A DNA stretch of 64,000 nucleotides from Luteimonas sp. J29 (lineage in GTDB: Bacteria > Pseudomonadota > Gammaproteobacteria > Xanthomonadales > Xanthomonadaceae). Below, in pieces: positions 1-9,011 of the stretch (positions are counted from its first letter, which is position 1; every line of letters starts with the position of its first letter). The position numbers and the translations under genes are program-made. The notes under the pieces were generated by a model. That model was given only the letters and a program-made list of their open reading frames with translations. It was not told where the DNA came from and ran no database searches. The stretch lies in assembly GCF_000472505.1 (NCBI RefSeq), contig NZ_AWZR01000002.1:372001-436000 (forward strand), in the 5' to 3' direction.

Positions 1-1
1 C

Positions 2-1966
2 AACCCCCAGCAGTCCGCCGCCGTCGCCCACGTCGAAGGCCCCATGCTCGTGCTCGCCGGCGCGGGCAGCGGCAAGACCCGGGTGATCGTGGAGAAGATC
101 GCGCACCTGATCCGCAGCGGCCGCTACCCGGCCAGGCGGATCGCGGCGATCACCTTCACCAACAAGTCGGCGCGGGAGATGCGCGAGCGCGTGGCCAAGC
201 GGATCAAGGGCGACGCGGCCGACGGCCTGACCGTGTGCACCTTCCACGCGCTGGGCCTGAAGATCCTGCAGGTCGAGCACGCCCGCGTCGGCCTGCGCCG
301 CGGCTTCTCGATCTTCGACAGCGACGACGTGCTCGCGCAGCTGCGCGACCTGATGCCCGGGGCCAAGCCCGACGCGGTGCAGGCGATGCAGTCGCTGGTG
401 TCCAGCGTCAAGAACGCCGGGCTGTCTCCCGAGCAGGCGGCCGAAGCCGCGCGCAGCGCGCGCGAGCACGAGGCCGCGGCGCTGTACGCGCGCTACCAGC
501 AGCGGTTGGCGGCGTTCAACGCGGTCGACTTCGACGACCTGATCCGGCTCCCCGTGCAGCTGCTGGAAGGCAGCGAAGAGGCGGTGGCCGCGTGGCGCGA
601 GCGCATCGGCTACCTGCTGGTGGACGAGTGCCAGGACACCAACGACGCCCAGTACCGCCTGCTCAAGGCGATCGCCGGGCCGAGGGCCAACTTCACCTGC
701 GTGGGCGACGACGACCAGAGCATCTACGCCTGGCGCGGCGCCAACCCGGAGAACCTCGCCCAGCTCGCCCGCGACTACCCGGACCTCATCGTGGTCAAGC
801 TGGAGCAGAACTACCGCTGTCCCAACCGCGTGCTGCGCGCGGCCAACGCGCTGATCGCGCACAACCCGCACGAGCATCCCAAGACCCTGTGGAGCGCGCA
901 GCCCGACGGCGAGCGGATCCGGGTCTGGGAATGCCGCGACGCCGCGCACGAGGCCGAGCGCGTGGCCGGCGAGATCCACTTCCTCGCCACCTCGCGAAAG
1001 GTCGAATGGGGCGAGTTCTGCATCCTGTTCCGCGGCAACCACCAGTCGCGGCCGCTGGAGAAGGCGCTGCAGCTGCTGCGCATCCCCTACCACCTGTCCG
1101 GCGGCACCGCGTTCCTCGACCGCGGCGAGGTCAAGGACGCGCTGGCCTGGCTGCGCCTGATCGCCAATCCCGAGGACGACGCGGCGTTCCTGCGCGCGGT
1201 GCAGTCGCCTTCGCGCGGCATCGGCGCGACCTCGCTGGCGAAGCTGGCGGAGATGGCGCAACACGCCGGCCTGCCGCTGGCGCGCGCGGCCGAGTCGATG
1301 TCGCTGCTCAAGCAGCTGCAGCCGCGCGTGGCCAACGCGCTGGGCGCCTTCACCGACATCGTCCGTGGCCTGCGCGCCGACGCCGCGCGGCTGCCGCCGA
1401 CCGAACTGGTGCGCAGGCTCAACGAGAAGTCGGGACTGGTCGCCGCGCTGCGCGAGCAGTGCCGCAGCGAGGAGCTGTTCAGGCTGCGCCGCGGCAACCT
1501 CGACGAACTCGCCGACTGGTTCGAGGGTGCCACCATCACCGGGCCGGGCGAACTGGCCGCGCAGCTGGCCCTGCTCTCGCACGCCGACAAGGGCGACCCC
1601 GGCAACCAGGTGCGGCTGATGAGCCTGCACGCGGCCAAGGGCCTGGAGTTCCGCTACGTGTTCATCGTCGGCATGGACGATTCGACCCTGCCGCACGAGT
1701 CCAGCCTCGACGAGGGCAGGCTCGACGAGGAGCGCCGCCTGCTCTACGTCGGCATCACCCGCGCCAAGGAGCAGCTGTGGCTGTCCTACAGCCGCGAGGC
1801 GCAGCGCTGGGGCACGAAGGTGCGACTGGTCCCGAGCCGCTTCTTCGACGAGTTGCCCGCGGCCGAGCTGCAGCGCGACGGCGCCGATCCCGAAGCCGAC
1901 GCCGCCCGCCGCGCCGAGCGGGCCAGCGCCGGCTTCGCCTCGATCCGCGCGCTGCTCGAGGACTGA
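2..1966 (+). CDS. rep: ATP-dependent DNA helicase Rep (5' partial)
   Basis: UvrD/Rep-type superfamily 1A 3'-5' DNA helicase, which helps replication forks past obstacles and restarts them. The frame is open from base 2 and begins NPQQSAAVAHVEGP, the conserved Rep N-terminus (E. coli has LNPGQQQAV), so only a few codons lie outside the window; the ATG at 44 is internal. Visible motifs in order are Walker A AGAGSGKT (about nt 59-82), the Q-motif residues before it, TFTNKSAREM (motif Ia), Walker B LLVDECQDTND, GDDDQSIYAWRGA (motif III), QNYRC (motif IV), and MSLHAAKGLEF / RLLYVGITRAKEQL near the end (motifs V and VI). The 654 visible residues fit the family length of about 670. UvrD is the alternative, but the N-terminus and length favour Rep. 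Confidence 0.93.
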   Translation, partial: NPQQSAAVAHVEGPMLVLAGAGSGKTRVIVEKIAHLIRSGRYPARRIAAITFTNKSAREMRERVAKRIKGDAADGLTVCTFHALGLKILQVEHARVGLRRGFSIFDSDDVLAQLRDLMPGAKPDAVQAMQSLVSSVKNAGLSPEQAAEAARSAREHEAAALYARYQQRLAAFNAVDFDDLIRLPVQLLEGSEEAVAAWRERIGYLLVDECQDTNDAQYRLLKAIAGPRANFTCVGDDDQSIYAWRGANPENLAQLARDYPDLIVVKLEQNYRCPNRVLRAANALIAHNPHEHPKTLWSAQPDGERIRVWECRDAAHEAERVAGEIHFLATSRKVEWGEFCILFRGNHQSRPLEKALQLLRIPYHLSGGTAFLDRGEVKDALAWLRLIANPEDDAAFLRAVQSPSRGIGATSLAKLAEMAQHAGLPLARAAESMSLLKQLQPRVANALGAFTDIVRGLRADAARLPPTELVRRLNEKSGLVAALREQCRSEELFRLRRGNLDELADWFEGATITGPGELAAQLALLSHADKGDPGNQVRLMSLHAAKGLEFRYVFIVGMDDSTLPHESSLDEGRLDEERRLLYVGITRAKEQLWLSYSREAQRWGTKVRLVPSRFFDELPAAELQRDGADPEADAARRAERASAGFASIRALLED

Positions 1967-2000
1967 GCCGTCCGCCCGCGGCCGGGCACCGGCACCCCGC

Positions 2001-2030
2001 TACACTCGCCCCCCCGTCCCCGCCAGGAGG
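2001..2030 (+). promoter_or_regulatory. Candidate -10 box and Shine-Dalgarno of the acid phosphatase gene
   Basis: TACACT at 2001-2006 is a good -10 hexamer, and AGGAGG at 2025-2030 lies 8 nt before the ATG at 2039. I see no convincing -35. The gap after rep is 72 bp, so this gene probably has its own promoter. Confidence 0.45.
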
Positions 2031-2038
2031 CACGCCCC

Positions 2039-2926
2039 ATGCGCAAGCCACTCGTATCCGCGGCCCTGCTGGCCGCCCTGACCCTCGCCGGATGCGCCGT
2101 TGCCCCGCCGCGTACCGCCGCCCACGCGCCGGCCGCGACCGTGCCCGCGGACGACAACCTCAACGCGGTGCTGTGGGTGCAGCGCTCGGCCGAGTACCAG
2201 GCCAACGCGGTGTCGATCTACCGCGCTGCCGCCGCCCGGCTCGACCAGGCGCTCGCCGATCCCGACTGGGATGCGCTGGCGCCCGCCGAACGCGCCGAAG
2301 CCGGCCCGGCCGCCGGCCTGCCGCCGGCGGTGATCGTGGACATCGACGAGACCGTGCTGGACAACTCGCCGTACCAGGCGCGGCTGGTGGCCACCGGCGG
2401 CGAATACGACGACGCCACCTGGGCGCAGTGGGTCGAGGAGCGCAAGGCCCGGCCGGTGCCGGGAGCGCTGGAGTTCGCCCGCGCCGCGCAGGCCCGCGGC
2501 GTCACCATCGTCTACCTGTCCAACCGCGTCGCGGGACTGGGCGAGGCGACGCTGGCGAACCTGCGCGAGGCCGGGTTCCCGGCCGACGACGACGGGGTCT
2601 TCCTGGGCCTCGGGACCCGGGTCGAGGGCTGCGAGCAACGCGGCTCGGAGAAGCGCTGCCGGCGCCTGCTGGCCGGGCGCCAGTACCGCGTGCTGATGCA
2701 GTTCGGCGACCAGCTGGGCGACTTCGTGGAGGTGGCGACCAACTCGCCGCAGGCGCGCGCCGCCCAGCTGGACGAGCACCGGGCCTGGTTCGGTGAACGC
2801 TGGTGGATGCTGGCCAATCCCACTTACGGCTCGTGGGAGCCGGCCCTGTTCGACAACGCATGGCGCGAACCGCGCGACACCCGCCGCCAGCGCAAGCGCG
2901 AGGCGCTTGTGCTGGATGCAGATTAA
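2039..2926 (+). CDS. 5'-nucleotidase, lipoprotein e(P4) family (class C acid phosphatase)
   Basis: Secreted, lipid-anchored HAD-superfamily phosphatase; family members remove phosphate from nucleotides such as NMN at the outer membrane. The N-terminus is a lipoprotein signal ending in the lipobox LAGC (Cys19). The HAD nucleophile motif is VIVDIDETVLDNS, with the catalytic Asp pair at residues 101 and 103 (DIDET). VTIVYLSNRV carries the second HAD motif and QFGDQLGDF the acidic motif. At 295 aa it matches the family (about 270-300). The start is fixed by an AGGAGG ribosome site. It stands alone after rep and is followed by a strong terminator about 100 bp downstream. Confidence 0.9.
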   Translation: MRKPLVSAALLAALTLAGCAVAPPRTAAHAPAATVPADDNLNAVLWVQRSAEYQANAVSIYRAAAARLDQALADPDWDALAPAERAEAGPAAGLPPAVIVDIDETVLDNSPYQARLVATGGEYDDATWAQWVEERKARPVPGALEFARAAQARGVTIVYLSNRVAGLGEATLANLREAGFPADDDGVFLGLGTRVEGCEQRGSEKRCRRLLAGRQYRVLMQFGDQLGDFVEVATNSPQARAAQLDEHRAWFGERWWMLANPTYGSWEPALFDNAWREPRDTRRQRKREALVLDAD

Positions 2927-2959
2927 GAATCAATAGGTTACGTCGTCGAATTTAAGGTA

Positions 2960-3062
2960 TTGCATCAGCTTCCGTCACGGGCTAGTCTGCCCGGGCCACA
3001 ACACCAGTCCTCCGGCGGACGCCGGATTCAACGGGAAACCAGCGGTTTCCCGTTTTTTTTTT
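2960..3062 (+). ncRNA. Candidate intergenic small RNA (or 3'UTR-derived RNA)
   Basis: In the gap after the acid phosphatase gene there is a plausible promoter, TTGCAT (2960-2965), a 17-nt spacer and TAGTCT (2983-2988), each matching the consensus at three of six positions. It would start an RNA of about 65 nt near 2995. That RNA would have a small stem TCCGGC/GCCGGA with a 4-nt loop (3011-3026) and end in an 11-bp hairpin plus ten T residues, the usual 3' end of an Hfq-type sRNA. The same end could instead simply terminate the upstream gene, giving a 3'UTR RNA. I do not recognise it as a named RNA family. Confidence 0.35.
3030..3062 (+). terminator. Strong rho-independent terminator
   Basis: The 11-bp perfect stem AACGGGAAACC / GGTTTCCCGTT with a 3-nt AGC loop is followed by a run of ten T (3053-3062). 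It reads on the + strand, so it ends the acid phosphatase transcript and/or the candidate sRNA. Confidence 0.88.
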
Positions 3063-3112
3063 GGCGGCCTGGGGCGGGTGACGACATCGCGGCTGGCGCG
3101 ACCCCCACCCGG

Positions 3113-3136
3113 CCCTCCCCCGCAGGCGGGGGAGGG
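3113..3136. repeat. GC-rich inverted repeat, copy 1
   Basis: A perfect 11-bp inverted repeat CCCTCCCCCGC / GCGGGGGAGGG with only AG between the arms. This CCCTCC...GGAGGG palindrome resembles short extragenic repeats common between xanthomonad genes. It lies 137 bp beyond the opgH stop codon and may act as an RNA 3'-end stabiliser or transcription end. I cannot count genome copies. Confidence 0.6.
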
Positions 3137-3181
3137 AGCAGGTTGCGGGACCTGGGGTCTGGGGGTGGTTTGGCGCAAGTG

Positions 3182-3206
3182 CCTCTCCCACGCCTGCGGG
3201 AGGGCC
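3182..3206. repeat. GC-rich inverted repeat, copy 2 (imperfect)
   Basis: The arms CCTCTCCCACGC and GCGGGAGGGCC around CT form a degenerate version of the palindrome at 3113-3136. The two copies lie 45 bp apart in the gap beyond opgH, as in paired extragenic repeats. Confidence 0.45.
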
Positions 3207-3272
3207 GGGGAGCAATCGCGCCGGTGGAGCCGGCGGATCGATTCCGGGACACGCCGGCAACGCGCGCCCGCC

Positions 3273-5180
3273 TCACTCCCCCCGCCGCAACTCCGCCGCC
3301 CGCCGCAGGATCGCCGGCGGCGCGGTCTCCTCGGGGGTCGCGAAGATGCCCCTGCGCCGCAGCCAGGCCCCCGCGCCCGGGGACGAGGTCAGCGCCACCA
3401 CCGGGATCGAGAGGACCAGGCCGGCGATCACCGGCGACATCCACGCCGCCAGCCCGGGCGAGACCAGGTACGCGGCCATCGCCGCGCCGAGCCCGAACAG
3501 GGTCATGCCGCCATAGCGCGAGAGCAGCTCGGACATCGGCAGGCTGCCGTCGTCGCGGCGCTGCGGGTTCCAGCCCGAGTCCCGGCCGGCCAGCACCTCG
3601 GCCACGCCGCGCGACTGCAGGTACATCGTCACCGGCGCCATCAGTGCCGCCAGCACGGTCTCGAGCACCGCGCCGGCCGCCAGCCGCCAGCCGCCGCCGC
3701 AGGCGCGGCGCAGCCGGCGGTCGAGCAGGGTCGCCAGCAGGCCCAGCAACTTGGGGGCGAACAGCAGCACCATGGTCAGGGCGAACAGCCACAGGAAGCG
3801 GCTGGGATCGGCCTCGCGCCAGTAGGCCAGCGGCGCGTAGGCGGCGCCGGCGGGCGCGAACGGCCCGCTGGCCTGCAGCGGGATCGCCAGGCCCACGAGC
3901 ATCAGCATCGCCCACATCGGCGCGGTGAGGTAGTGGCCGATGCCCACCAGCAGGTGGCTGCGGCTGACCCAGTGCAGCCCGCGCGCGGGCACCACCAGCG
4001 CGTGCTGCAGGTTGCCCTGGCACCAGCGGCGGTCGCGCACCAGCATGTCGGTCAGCGACGGCGGGCCCTCTTCGTAGCTGCCCGCCAGCGCCGGCGCCAT
4101 GTGCACCGCCCAGCCACCACGGCGCATCAGCGCGGCCTCGACGAAGTCGTGGCTGAGCACGCTGCCGCCGAACGGGGCCCGCCCCTGCAGCACCGGCAGT
4201 CCGGCGCAGGCGGCGAAGGCGCGGGTGCGGATGATCGCGTTGTGGCCCCAGTAGTTGCCCTCCGCGCCGTGCCACCAGGCCACGCCGTGCGCGATCACCT
4301 GGCCGTAGACGCGGCCCGAGAACTGCTGCATGCGCGCGAACACGGTGTTGCCGTTGACCACCAGCGGCAGGGTCTGGACCAGTGCCAGGTCCGGGTGGCG
4401 CTCCATCGCCGCGGCCAGCCGCACCAGGGTGGCGCCCTCCATCAGGCTGTCGGCGTCGAGGATCAGCATGTGCGCGAACGCGCCGCCGTAGCGGCGCACC
4501 CAGTCGGCGATGTTGCCGGCCTTGCGCTCGCGGTTGTCCTGGCGCCGCCGGTAGTACACGCCGATCCGGTCGCCGAGCCGGGCGCGCAGGGCCAGGAAGG
4601 CGCCCTTCTCCGCCGCCGCGATGTCCGGGTCGCGGGTGTCGCTGAGGATGAAGCACTCGAAGTGCGCGCCGCGGCCGGTGGCCACCACCGACTCGAGCAC
4701 CGCCTGGACGCCGGCGAAGGTGCGCCGCGGATCCTCGTTGTACACCGGCACCAGCAGCGCGGTGCGGGTGGAAAGCGCGGGCAGCGGGCCGTCCACCGGG
4801 ATGTCGAGCGACGAAGGACGCCTGCGCAGCAGCTGCACGAAGCCGGCGACCGCGGTGGCGAACGAGAACGCGATCCAGGCGAACAGCGGCACGAACAGCG
4901 CCAGCACGATCGCCTCGAGCAGGGCGATCCCGCCCGCGCGCAGCAGCCACCACAGCTGGTAGGCGGCGACCAGGGTCAGCCCCGCGGTGGTGCCGAACAC
5001 CAGCGCGCGGCGGCGGCCGATCGTCGCCGGCGAGCTGGACGGGCGGCCGCGCGCCAGCCGGCCGGCGTCCAGCGACTGCACGGGCATCTCCAGCGGCGCC
5101 TCGGGCGGCATCCAGGGTAGCAGCGGATGGTCGGCCTCCTCGACCGGCCGGACGATGGTGATGTCGACGATCCTGTTCAC
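3273..5180 (-). CDS. opgH: Glucans biosynthesis glucosyltransferase H
   Basis: Inner-membrane GT2-family glucosyltransferase that polymerises UDP-glucose into the beta-1,2-linked backbone of osmoregulated periplasmic glucans and moves it across the membrane. The family 2 core is visible: [21 protein letters not shown] (DxD), and [12 protein letters not shown] (the RW motif). It is flanked by hydrophobic segments at the N-terminus (residues about 55-105) and a cluster towards the C-terminus. I place the start at the GTG at 5180: it overlaps the opgD stop as GTGA and has GAGG 8 nt upstream. A GTG at 5189 would add three residues. At about 635 aa it is shorter than E. coli OpgH (847 aa), which is usual for this lineage. 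Confidence 0.93.
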   Translation of the reverse strand: MNRIVDITIVRPVEEADHPLLPWMPPEAPLEMPVQSLDAGRLARGRPSSSPATIGRRRALVFGTTAGLTLVAAYQLWWLLRAGGIALLEAIVLALFVPLFAWIAFSFATAVAGFVQLLRRRPSSLDIPVDGPLPALSTRTALLVPVYNEDPRRTFAGVQAVLESVVATGRGAHFECFILSDTRDPDIAAAEKGAFLALRARLGDRIGVYYRRRQDNRERKAGNIADWVRRYGGAFAHMLILDADSLMEGATLVRLAAAMERHPDLALVQTLPLVVNGNTVFARMQQFSGRVYGQVIAHGVAWWHGAEGNYWGHNAIIRTRAFAACAGLPVLQGRAPFGGSVLSHDFVEAALMRRGGWAVHMAPALAGSYEEGPPSLTDMLVRDRRWCQGNLQHALVVPARGLHWVSRSHLLVGIGHYLTAPMWAMLMLVGLAIPLQASGPFAPAGAAYAPLAYWREADPSRFLWLFALTMVLLFAPKLLGLLATLLDRRLRRACGGGWRLAAGAVLETVLAALMAPVTMYLQSRGVAEVLAGRDSGWNPQRRDDGSLPMSELLSRYGGMTLFGLGAAMAAYLVSPGLAAWMSPVIAGLVLSIPVVALTSSPGAGAWLRRRGIFATPEETAPPAILRRAAELRRGE

Positions 5181-6718
5181 GACGGCCACCTCGACAGCCA
5201 GGTTTCACTCAGGGGCGCGCCGGCGGCGTCGAGCAGCCGGGCGCGCAGCTCGACCACCCGGGCGTCGCCCGGCCACAGTTCGAAGGACAGGCGCCAGCGC
5301 CCGTTGGCCTCGAGCCGGTAGGCCACCGGATTGCGCAGCTCGCCGGCCGAGGCGATGGCCTCGACGCGCGGCGCGGCGTCGGCGCCCAGCGCGTCCAGGC
5401 GCCCCCCCTGGAAATCGACCACGTACTGGCGCGGGCGCTCGCTCTCGGCGTCGCCCAGCCCGCTGCGCGTGGCGACCGCGCGCGCCAGTTCGGGCCGCCA
5501 GGCATGGTCGGCGCACCAGTGCAGGCGGTAGCGGTAGCGATGCTCCCGCCCCGCGGCCAGCGGCGCGCGCGGACGCCAGAAGGCGACGATGTTGTCGGCG
5601 AACTCGTTGCCGGTCGGCAGCTCGACCAGATGCACTGCGCCCGGCCCCCAGCGGTCCAGCGGCTCCACCCAGGCACTGGGGCGTCGCTCGTACCGCGCCT
5701 CGGCATCCTGGAAGTCGGCGAAGTCGCGCTTGCGCTGCATCAGGCCGAAGCCGCGCGGGTCATTGTCCTGGAAACCGCTGTGCGAGATCTCCGGCGGGTT
5801 GCGCAGCGGGCGCCAGACCTGCTCGCCGCTGCCGGTCAGCAGCGCCAACCCGTCGGAGTCGTGCACCGCGGGACGGAAGTCGTCGACGCCGGCGCGGTCG
5901 CCGTGGTCGAACTCGAACATGCTGGTGAGCGGCGCGATGCCGGCATTGCGCAGCGCCACGCGCGGGTACAGGCGCGCATCCACGTCCATCCGCGTCTGCC
6001 CGCCGGCCGGGCGGATCGCGAAGCGGTAGGCGCCGGCGACGCTGGCACTGTCGAGCAGGGCGTGGACCACCGCGGTGTCGGCGTCGGGCGCCGGGCGCTC
6101 GAGCCAGAAGGCGCGGAACACGGGGAACTCCTCGGGGCCCGGGTCGCCGCTGCCCAGCGCCAGGCCGCGGGCCGACAGGCCATAGGCCAGGCCGCGGGCG
6201 ACGGCGCGGAAGTAGCTCGCGCCGAGGAACACGCACAGTTCGTCGAAATGGTCCTCGCGGTTGACCGGCGCGTGCAGCCGGAAACCGGCGTGGCCGAGCG
6301 CGGGATCGTCCGGCGGGGGCGGCTGCGGCCCGAAATCGAACCGGTCGCGGCGGTAAGGCAGCGGACGCGCCCGCCCGCCCTCGACCTCATGCAGGTCGAT
6401 GCGCTCCTTGAAGATGAAGCCGCGATGGAACAGCTGCGCCTGGAAGCGCCCGCCCTCGCGCCAGAGCGCCTGCTCGGAGCGGAAGCGGTAGTCGCGAAAG
6501 GCATCGTAGTCGATGGCGTCCAGCGCCGCGGGGAGCTCGCGCGACGGCGGCCGGAAGGGGCGCGCGGCAAGCTCCCGCGCCAGCGCGGGCACGGTGGAGG
6601 CGTCGAAGGGCACGGCATCGCCGGCCATCGCCCGCGTCCACGGCGCCAGGCCGGGCAGCGGGCACAGCAATGGCAGCGACGCGCCAGCCGCGATCAGGTG
6701 TCGGCGTCGCAATGGCAC
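5177..6718 (-). CDS. opgD: Glucan biosynthesis protein D (OpgD/OpgG family)
   Basis: Periplasmic protein that shapes osmoregulated glucans and partners OpgH. The N-terminus [16 protein letters not shown] has a twin-arginine pair and hydrophobic core, pointing to Tat export; that favours OpgD over the Sec-exported OpgG. The mature part has the family features [36 protein letters not shown] and [23 protein letters not shown]. 513 aa is normal. The gene lies upstream of opgH and overlaps it by 4 bp, so the two are translationally coupled. It starts 44 bp after the prlC-like gene and probably shares its transcript. GAGG precedes the ATG. Confidence 0.93.
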   Translation of the reverse strand: MPLRRRHLIAAGASLPLLCPLPGLAPWTRAMAGDAVPFDASTVPALARELAARPFRPPSRELPAALDAIDYDAFRDYRFRSEQALWREGGRFQAQLFHRGFIFKERIDLHEVEGGRARPLPYRRDRFDFGPQPPPPDDPALGHAGFRLHAPVNREDHFDELCVFLGASYFRAVARGLAYGLSARGLALGSGDPGPEEFPVFRAFWLERPAPDADTAVVHALLDSASVAGAYRFAIRPAGGQTRMDVDARLYPRVALRNAGIAPLTSMFEFDHGDRAGVDDFRPAVHDSDGLALLTGSGEQVWRPLRNPPEISHSGFQDNDPRGFGLMQRKRDFADFQDAEARYERRPSAWVEPLDRWGPGAVHLVELPTGNEFADNIVAFWRPRAPLAAGREHRYRYRLHWCADHAWRPELARAVATRSGLGDAESERPRQYVVDFQGGRLDALGADAAPRVEAIASAGELRNPVAYRLEANGRWRLSFELWPGDARVVELRARLLDAAGAPLSETWLSRWPS

Positions 6719-6762
6719 CTCGGGGGAGGTCTGGAACCGGCGCCAGTTAGGGGGATTCCGGC

Positions 6763-8826
6763 TTAACCGGATGTCAAGACGGCGTCATGGCCCGGGTCTT
6801 CCGCCATGCCGGTATGGCGCAGGAGCGCGTCGATGCTCGGGGCGCGGCCACGGAAGGCGAGGAAGTTCTCCGCGGCCGGACGGCTGCCGCCGCGGGCGAG
6901 GACCTCGTCCAGGAAGCGCCGGCCCACCTCGCGCTCCTGTCCCGGCGCTTCCTCGAACGCTGCATAAACGTCGGCGCTGAGCACCTCGGCCCACTTGTAG
7001 CTGTAGTACCCGGCCGCGTAGCCACCGGCGAAGATGTGGCTGAACTGGTGCTGGAACCGGTTCCACTCCGGCGGCAGGTTGACCGCCACTTCCGCGCGCA
7101 CCCGGTCGAGCACCTGCTGCACGGTCTCGCGCGCCGGGTCGTAGCCGTGGTGCAGGGCCATGTCGAACAGGCCGAACTCCAGCTGGCGCACCGTGAACAT
7201 GCCGCTCTGGAAGTTCTTCGCCGCGAGCATGCGATCGAACAGCGCGCGCGGCAGCGGCGCGCCGGTGTCGACGTGCCGGCTCATCGCCCGCACCCGCTCC
7301 CATTCCCAGCAGAAGTTCTCCATGAACTGGCTGGGCAGCTCCACCGCGTCCCATTCCACGCCGTCGATGCCGGCCACGCCCGGCTCGCCGACCCGTGTCA
7401 GCAGCTGGTGCAGGCCATGCCCCATCTCGTGGAACAGGGTGGTGACCTCGTCGTGGGTGAGCGTGGCCGGCTTGCCGTCCACGCCCTTGCCGAAGTTGCA
7501 CACCAGGTGCACCACCGGGGTCTGCACCCGGCCATCGCGGTCGCGCCGGTTGCGGCAGTCGTCCATCCACGCGCCGCCGCGCTTGCCTTCGCGCGCGTAG
7601 GGATCGAGGTAGAGCTGGCCGACCAGTCCGCCGTCCGCGTCCACCAGGCGGTACAGGCGCACGTCCTCGTGCCAGACCGGGCCCGCGTCGGGCTCGACCG
7701 TGATCCCGTACAGGTCGTGGACCAGGCCGAACAGGCCGGCAAGCACGTCCGGCTCGGTGAAGTACTGCTTCACTTCCTGGGCCGAGAAGCTGTAGCGCGC
7801 CTGGCGCAGCTTCTCGCTGGCGTAGGCCAGGTCCCAGGCCTGTAGCGTGTCCAGCCCGAGTTGCCCGCGGGCGAAGGCCTCGAGTTCGGCCCGGTCGCGC
7901 CGTGCATGCGGCCGCGCCCGTGCGGCGAGGTCGCGCAGGAAGTCCAGCACCTGCTCCGGGGTCTGGGCCATCTTGGTCGCCAGCGAGTACGCGGCGTAGC
8001 TGGGGAACCCCAGCAGCGCGGCCAGCTCGGCGCGCAGGGCGAGGATGCGGTCGATCAGCGGGCCGTTGTCGAGCGCCGGATCGTCGCCGAGCCCGGAAGC
8101 GCGCACGACGAAGGCGCGGTAGAGCGTGGCGCGCAGCTCGCGGTCGTCGGCGAGCTGCTGCACGGCCAGGTACACCGGCATCTGCAGCCCGAGCTTCCAG
8201 CCCTCGCGCCCTTCGCGCCGGGCGGCGGCGCGGCAGGCGGCGACGACGTCCGCGGGCAGGCCGGACAGGCGCGCCTCGTCCTCGACGTACAGCGCCCAGC
8301 GGTCGGTGGCGTCGAGCACGTTCTGCGAGAACTTCGCCGACAGCGCCGAGAGCTCCTCGCGGAGCTGCGCGTAGCGCTCGCGCGCGGCGCCCTCCAGCTC
8401 CGCGCCGCCCAGGCGGAAATCGCGCAGCGCGTTCTCCACCGCCCTGCGGCGGGCCTGGCTGTAGCCGGCGAACTCCGGCGCGTCGGCCAGGCGTCGGTAC
8501 TGGGCGAACAGGGCGCGGTTCTGCCCCAGCGCGGTCCAGAACCGGGTGACCTTCGGCAGCGCGGCGTTGTAGGCCTCGCGCAGCTCCGGCGTGCTCGCCA
8601 CCGCCTCCAGGTGCGCCACCTGGCCCCAGGCCCGCGACAGGCGGCTGGTGGCCTCGTCCAGCGGCACGACGAAGCGGTCCCAGGTCGGCGGATCGACCGT
8701 CTCGGCGGCGTGTACCGCCGCTTCGGCCTGCTCCAGCAGCGCGTCCACCGCGGGCGCGACGTGTTCGGGACGGATCGCGTCGAAGCGCGGCAGGCCGGAG
8801 AAATCGAGCAGCGGGTTGGACGTCAT
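6763..8826 (-). CDS. prlC: M3 family oligopeptidase (oligopeptidase A type)
   Basis: Cytosolic zinc metallopeptidase that degrades short peptides, including cleaved signal peptides. The zinc site HEMGHGLHQLL lies near residue 465, as in E. coli oligopeptidase A, and GIDGVEWDAVELPSQFMENFC supplies the third zinc ligand. The all-helical N-terminal half begins MTSNPLLDFSGLPRF, the typical start of this family. 687 aa fits (E. coli 680). The peptidyl-dipeptidase Dcp is the close alternative, but the N-terminus favours oligopeptidase A. It is the first gene of a probable prlC-opgD-opgH transcript. Confidence 0.92.
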   Translation of the reverse strand: MTSNPLLDFSGLPRFDAIRPEHVAPAVDALLEQAEAAVHAAETVDPPTWDRFVVPLDEATSRLSRAWGQVAHLEAVASTPELREAYNAALPKVTRFWTALGQNRALFAQYRRLADAPEFAGYSQARRRAVENALRDFRLGGAELEGAARERYAQLREELSALSAKFSQNVLDATDRWALYVEDEARLSGLPADVVAACRAAARREGREGWKLGLQMPVYLAVQQLADDRELRATLYRAFVVRASGLGDDPALDNGPLIDRILALRAELAALLGFPSYAAYSLATKMAQTPEQVLDFLRDLAARARPHARRDRAELEAFARGQLGLDTLQAWDLAYASEKLRQARYSFSAQEVKQYFTEPDVLAGLFGLVHDLYGITVEPDAGPVWHEDVRLYRLVDADGGLVGQLYLDPYAREGKRGGAWMDDCRNRRDRDGRVQTPVVHLVCNFGKGVDGKPATLTHDEVTTLFHEMGHGLHQLLTRVGEPGVAGIDGVEWDAVELPSQFMENFCWEWERVRAMSRHVDTGAPLPRALFDRMLAAKNFQSGMFTVRQLEFGLFDMALHHGYDPARETVQQVLDRVRAEVAVNLPPEWNRFQHQFSHIFAGGYAAGYYSYKWAEVLSADVYAAFEEAPGQEREVGRRFLDEVLARGGSRPAAENFLAFRGRAPSIDALLRHTGMAEDPGHDAVLTSG

Positions 8827-8913
8827 CGCGGGGCGCCGTGGCGGAAGGAATCCCGAGGGTGGGTGCGCCGCCGCATCCGATCAACCCCCGCCCACCACGA
8901 CCCCCACCCACCT

Positions 8914-9011
8914 TGTAGGAGCGGCTTCAGCCGCGACCGGCTCCCTCCAGGCCTTGCGGAAGGCGGCGCGGGCGGTCCGGTGGCGGGGTCGCGGCTGAAG
9001 CCGCTCCTACA
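8914..9011. repeat. Inverted pair of REP elements (REPIN-like palindrome)
   Basis: The left arm contains GTAGGAGCGGCTTCAGCC followed by GCGACC (8914-8937). The right arm is its exact inverse, ending GGCTGAAGCCGCTCCTAC (8987-9011). Each arm is itself an internal hairpin (GGCTTCAGCC), and about 50 bp separate the arms. Such GTAGGAGC REP doublets are mobile, RAYT-dependent elements in Pseudomonas and xanthomonads. The right arm supplies the TAG stop codon of the next gene. Confidence 0.85.
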
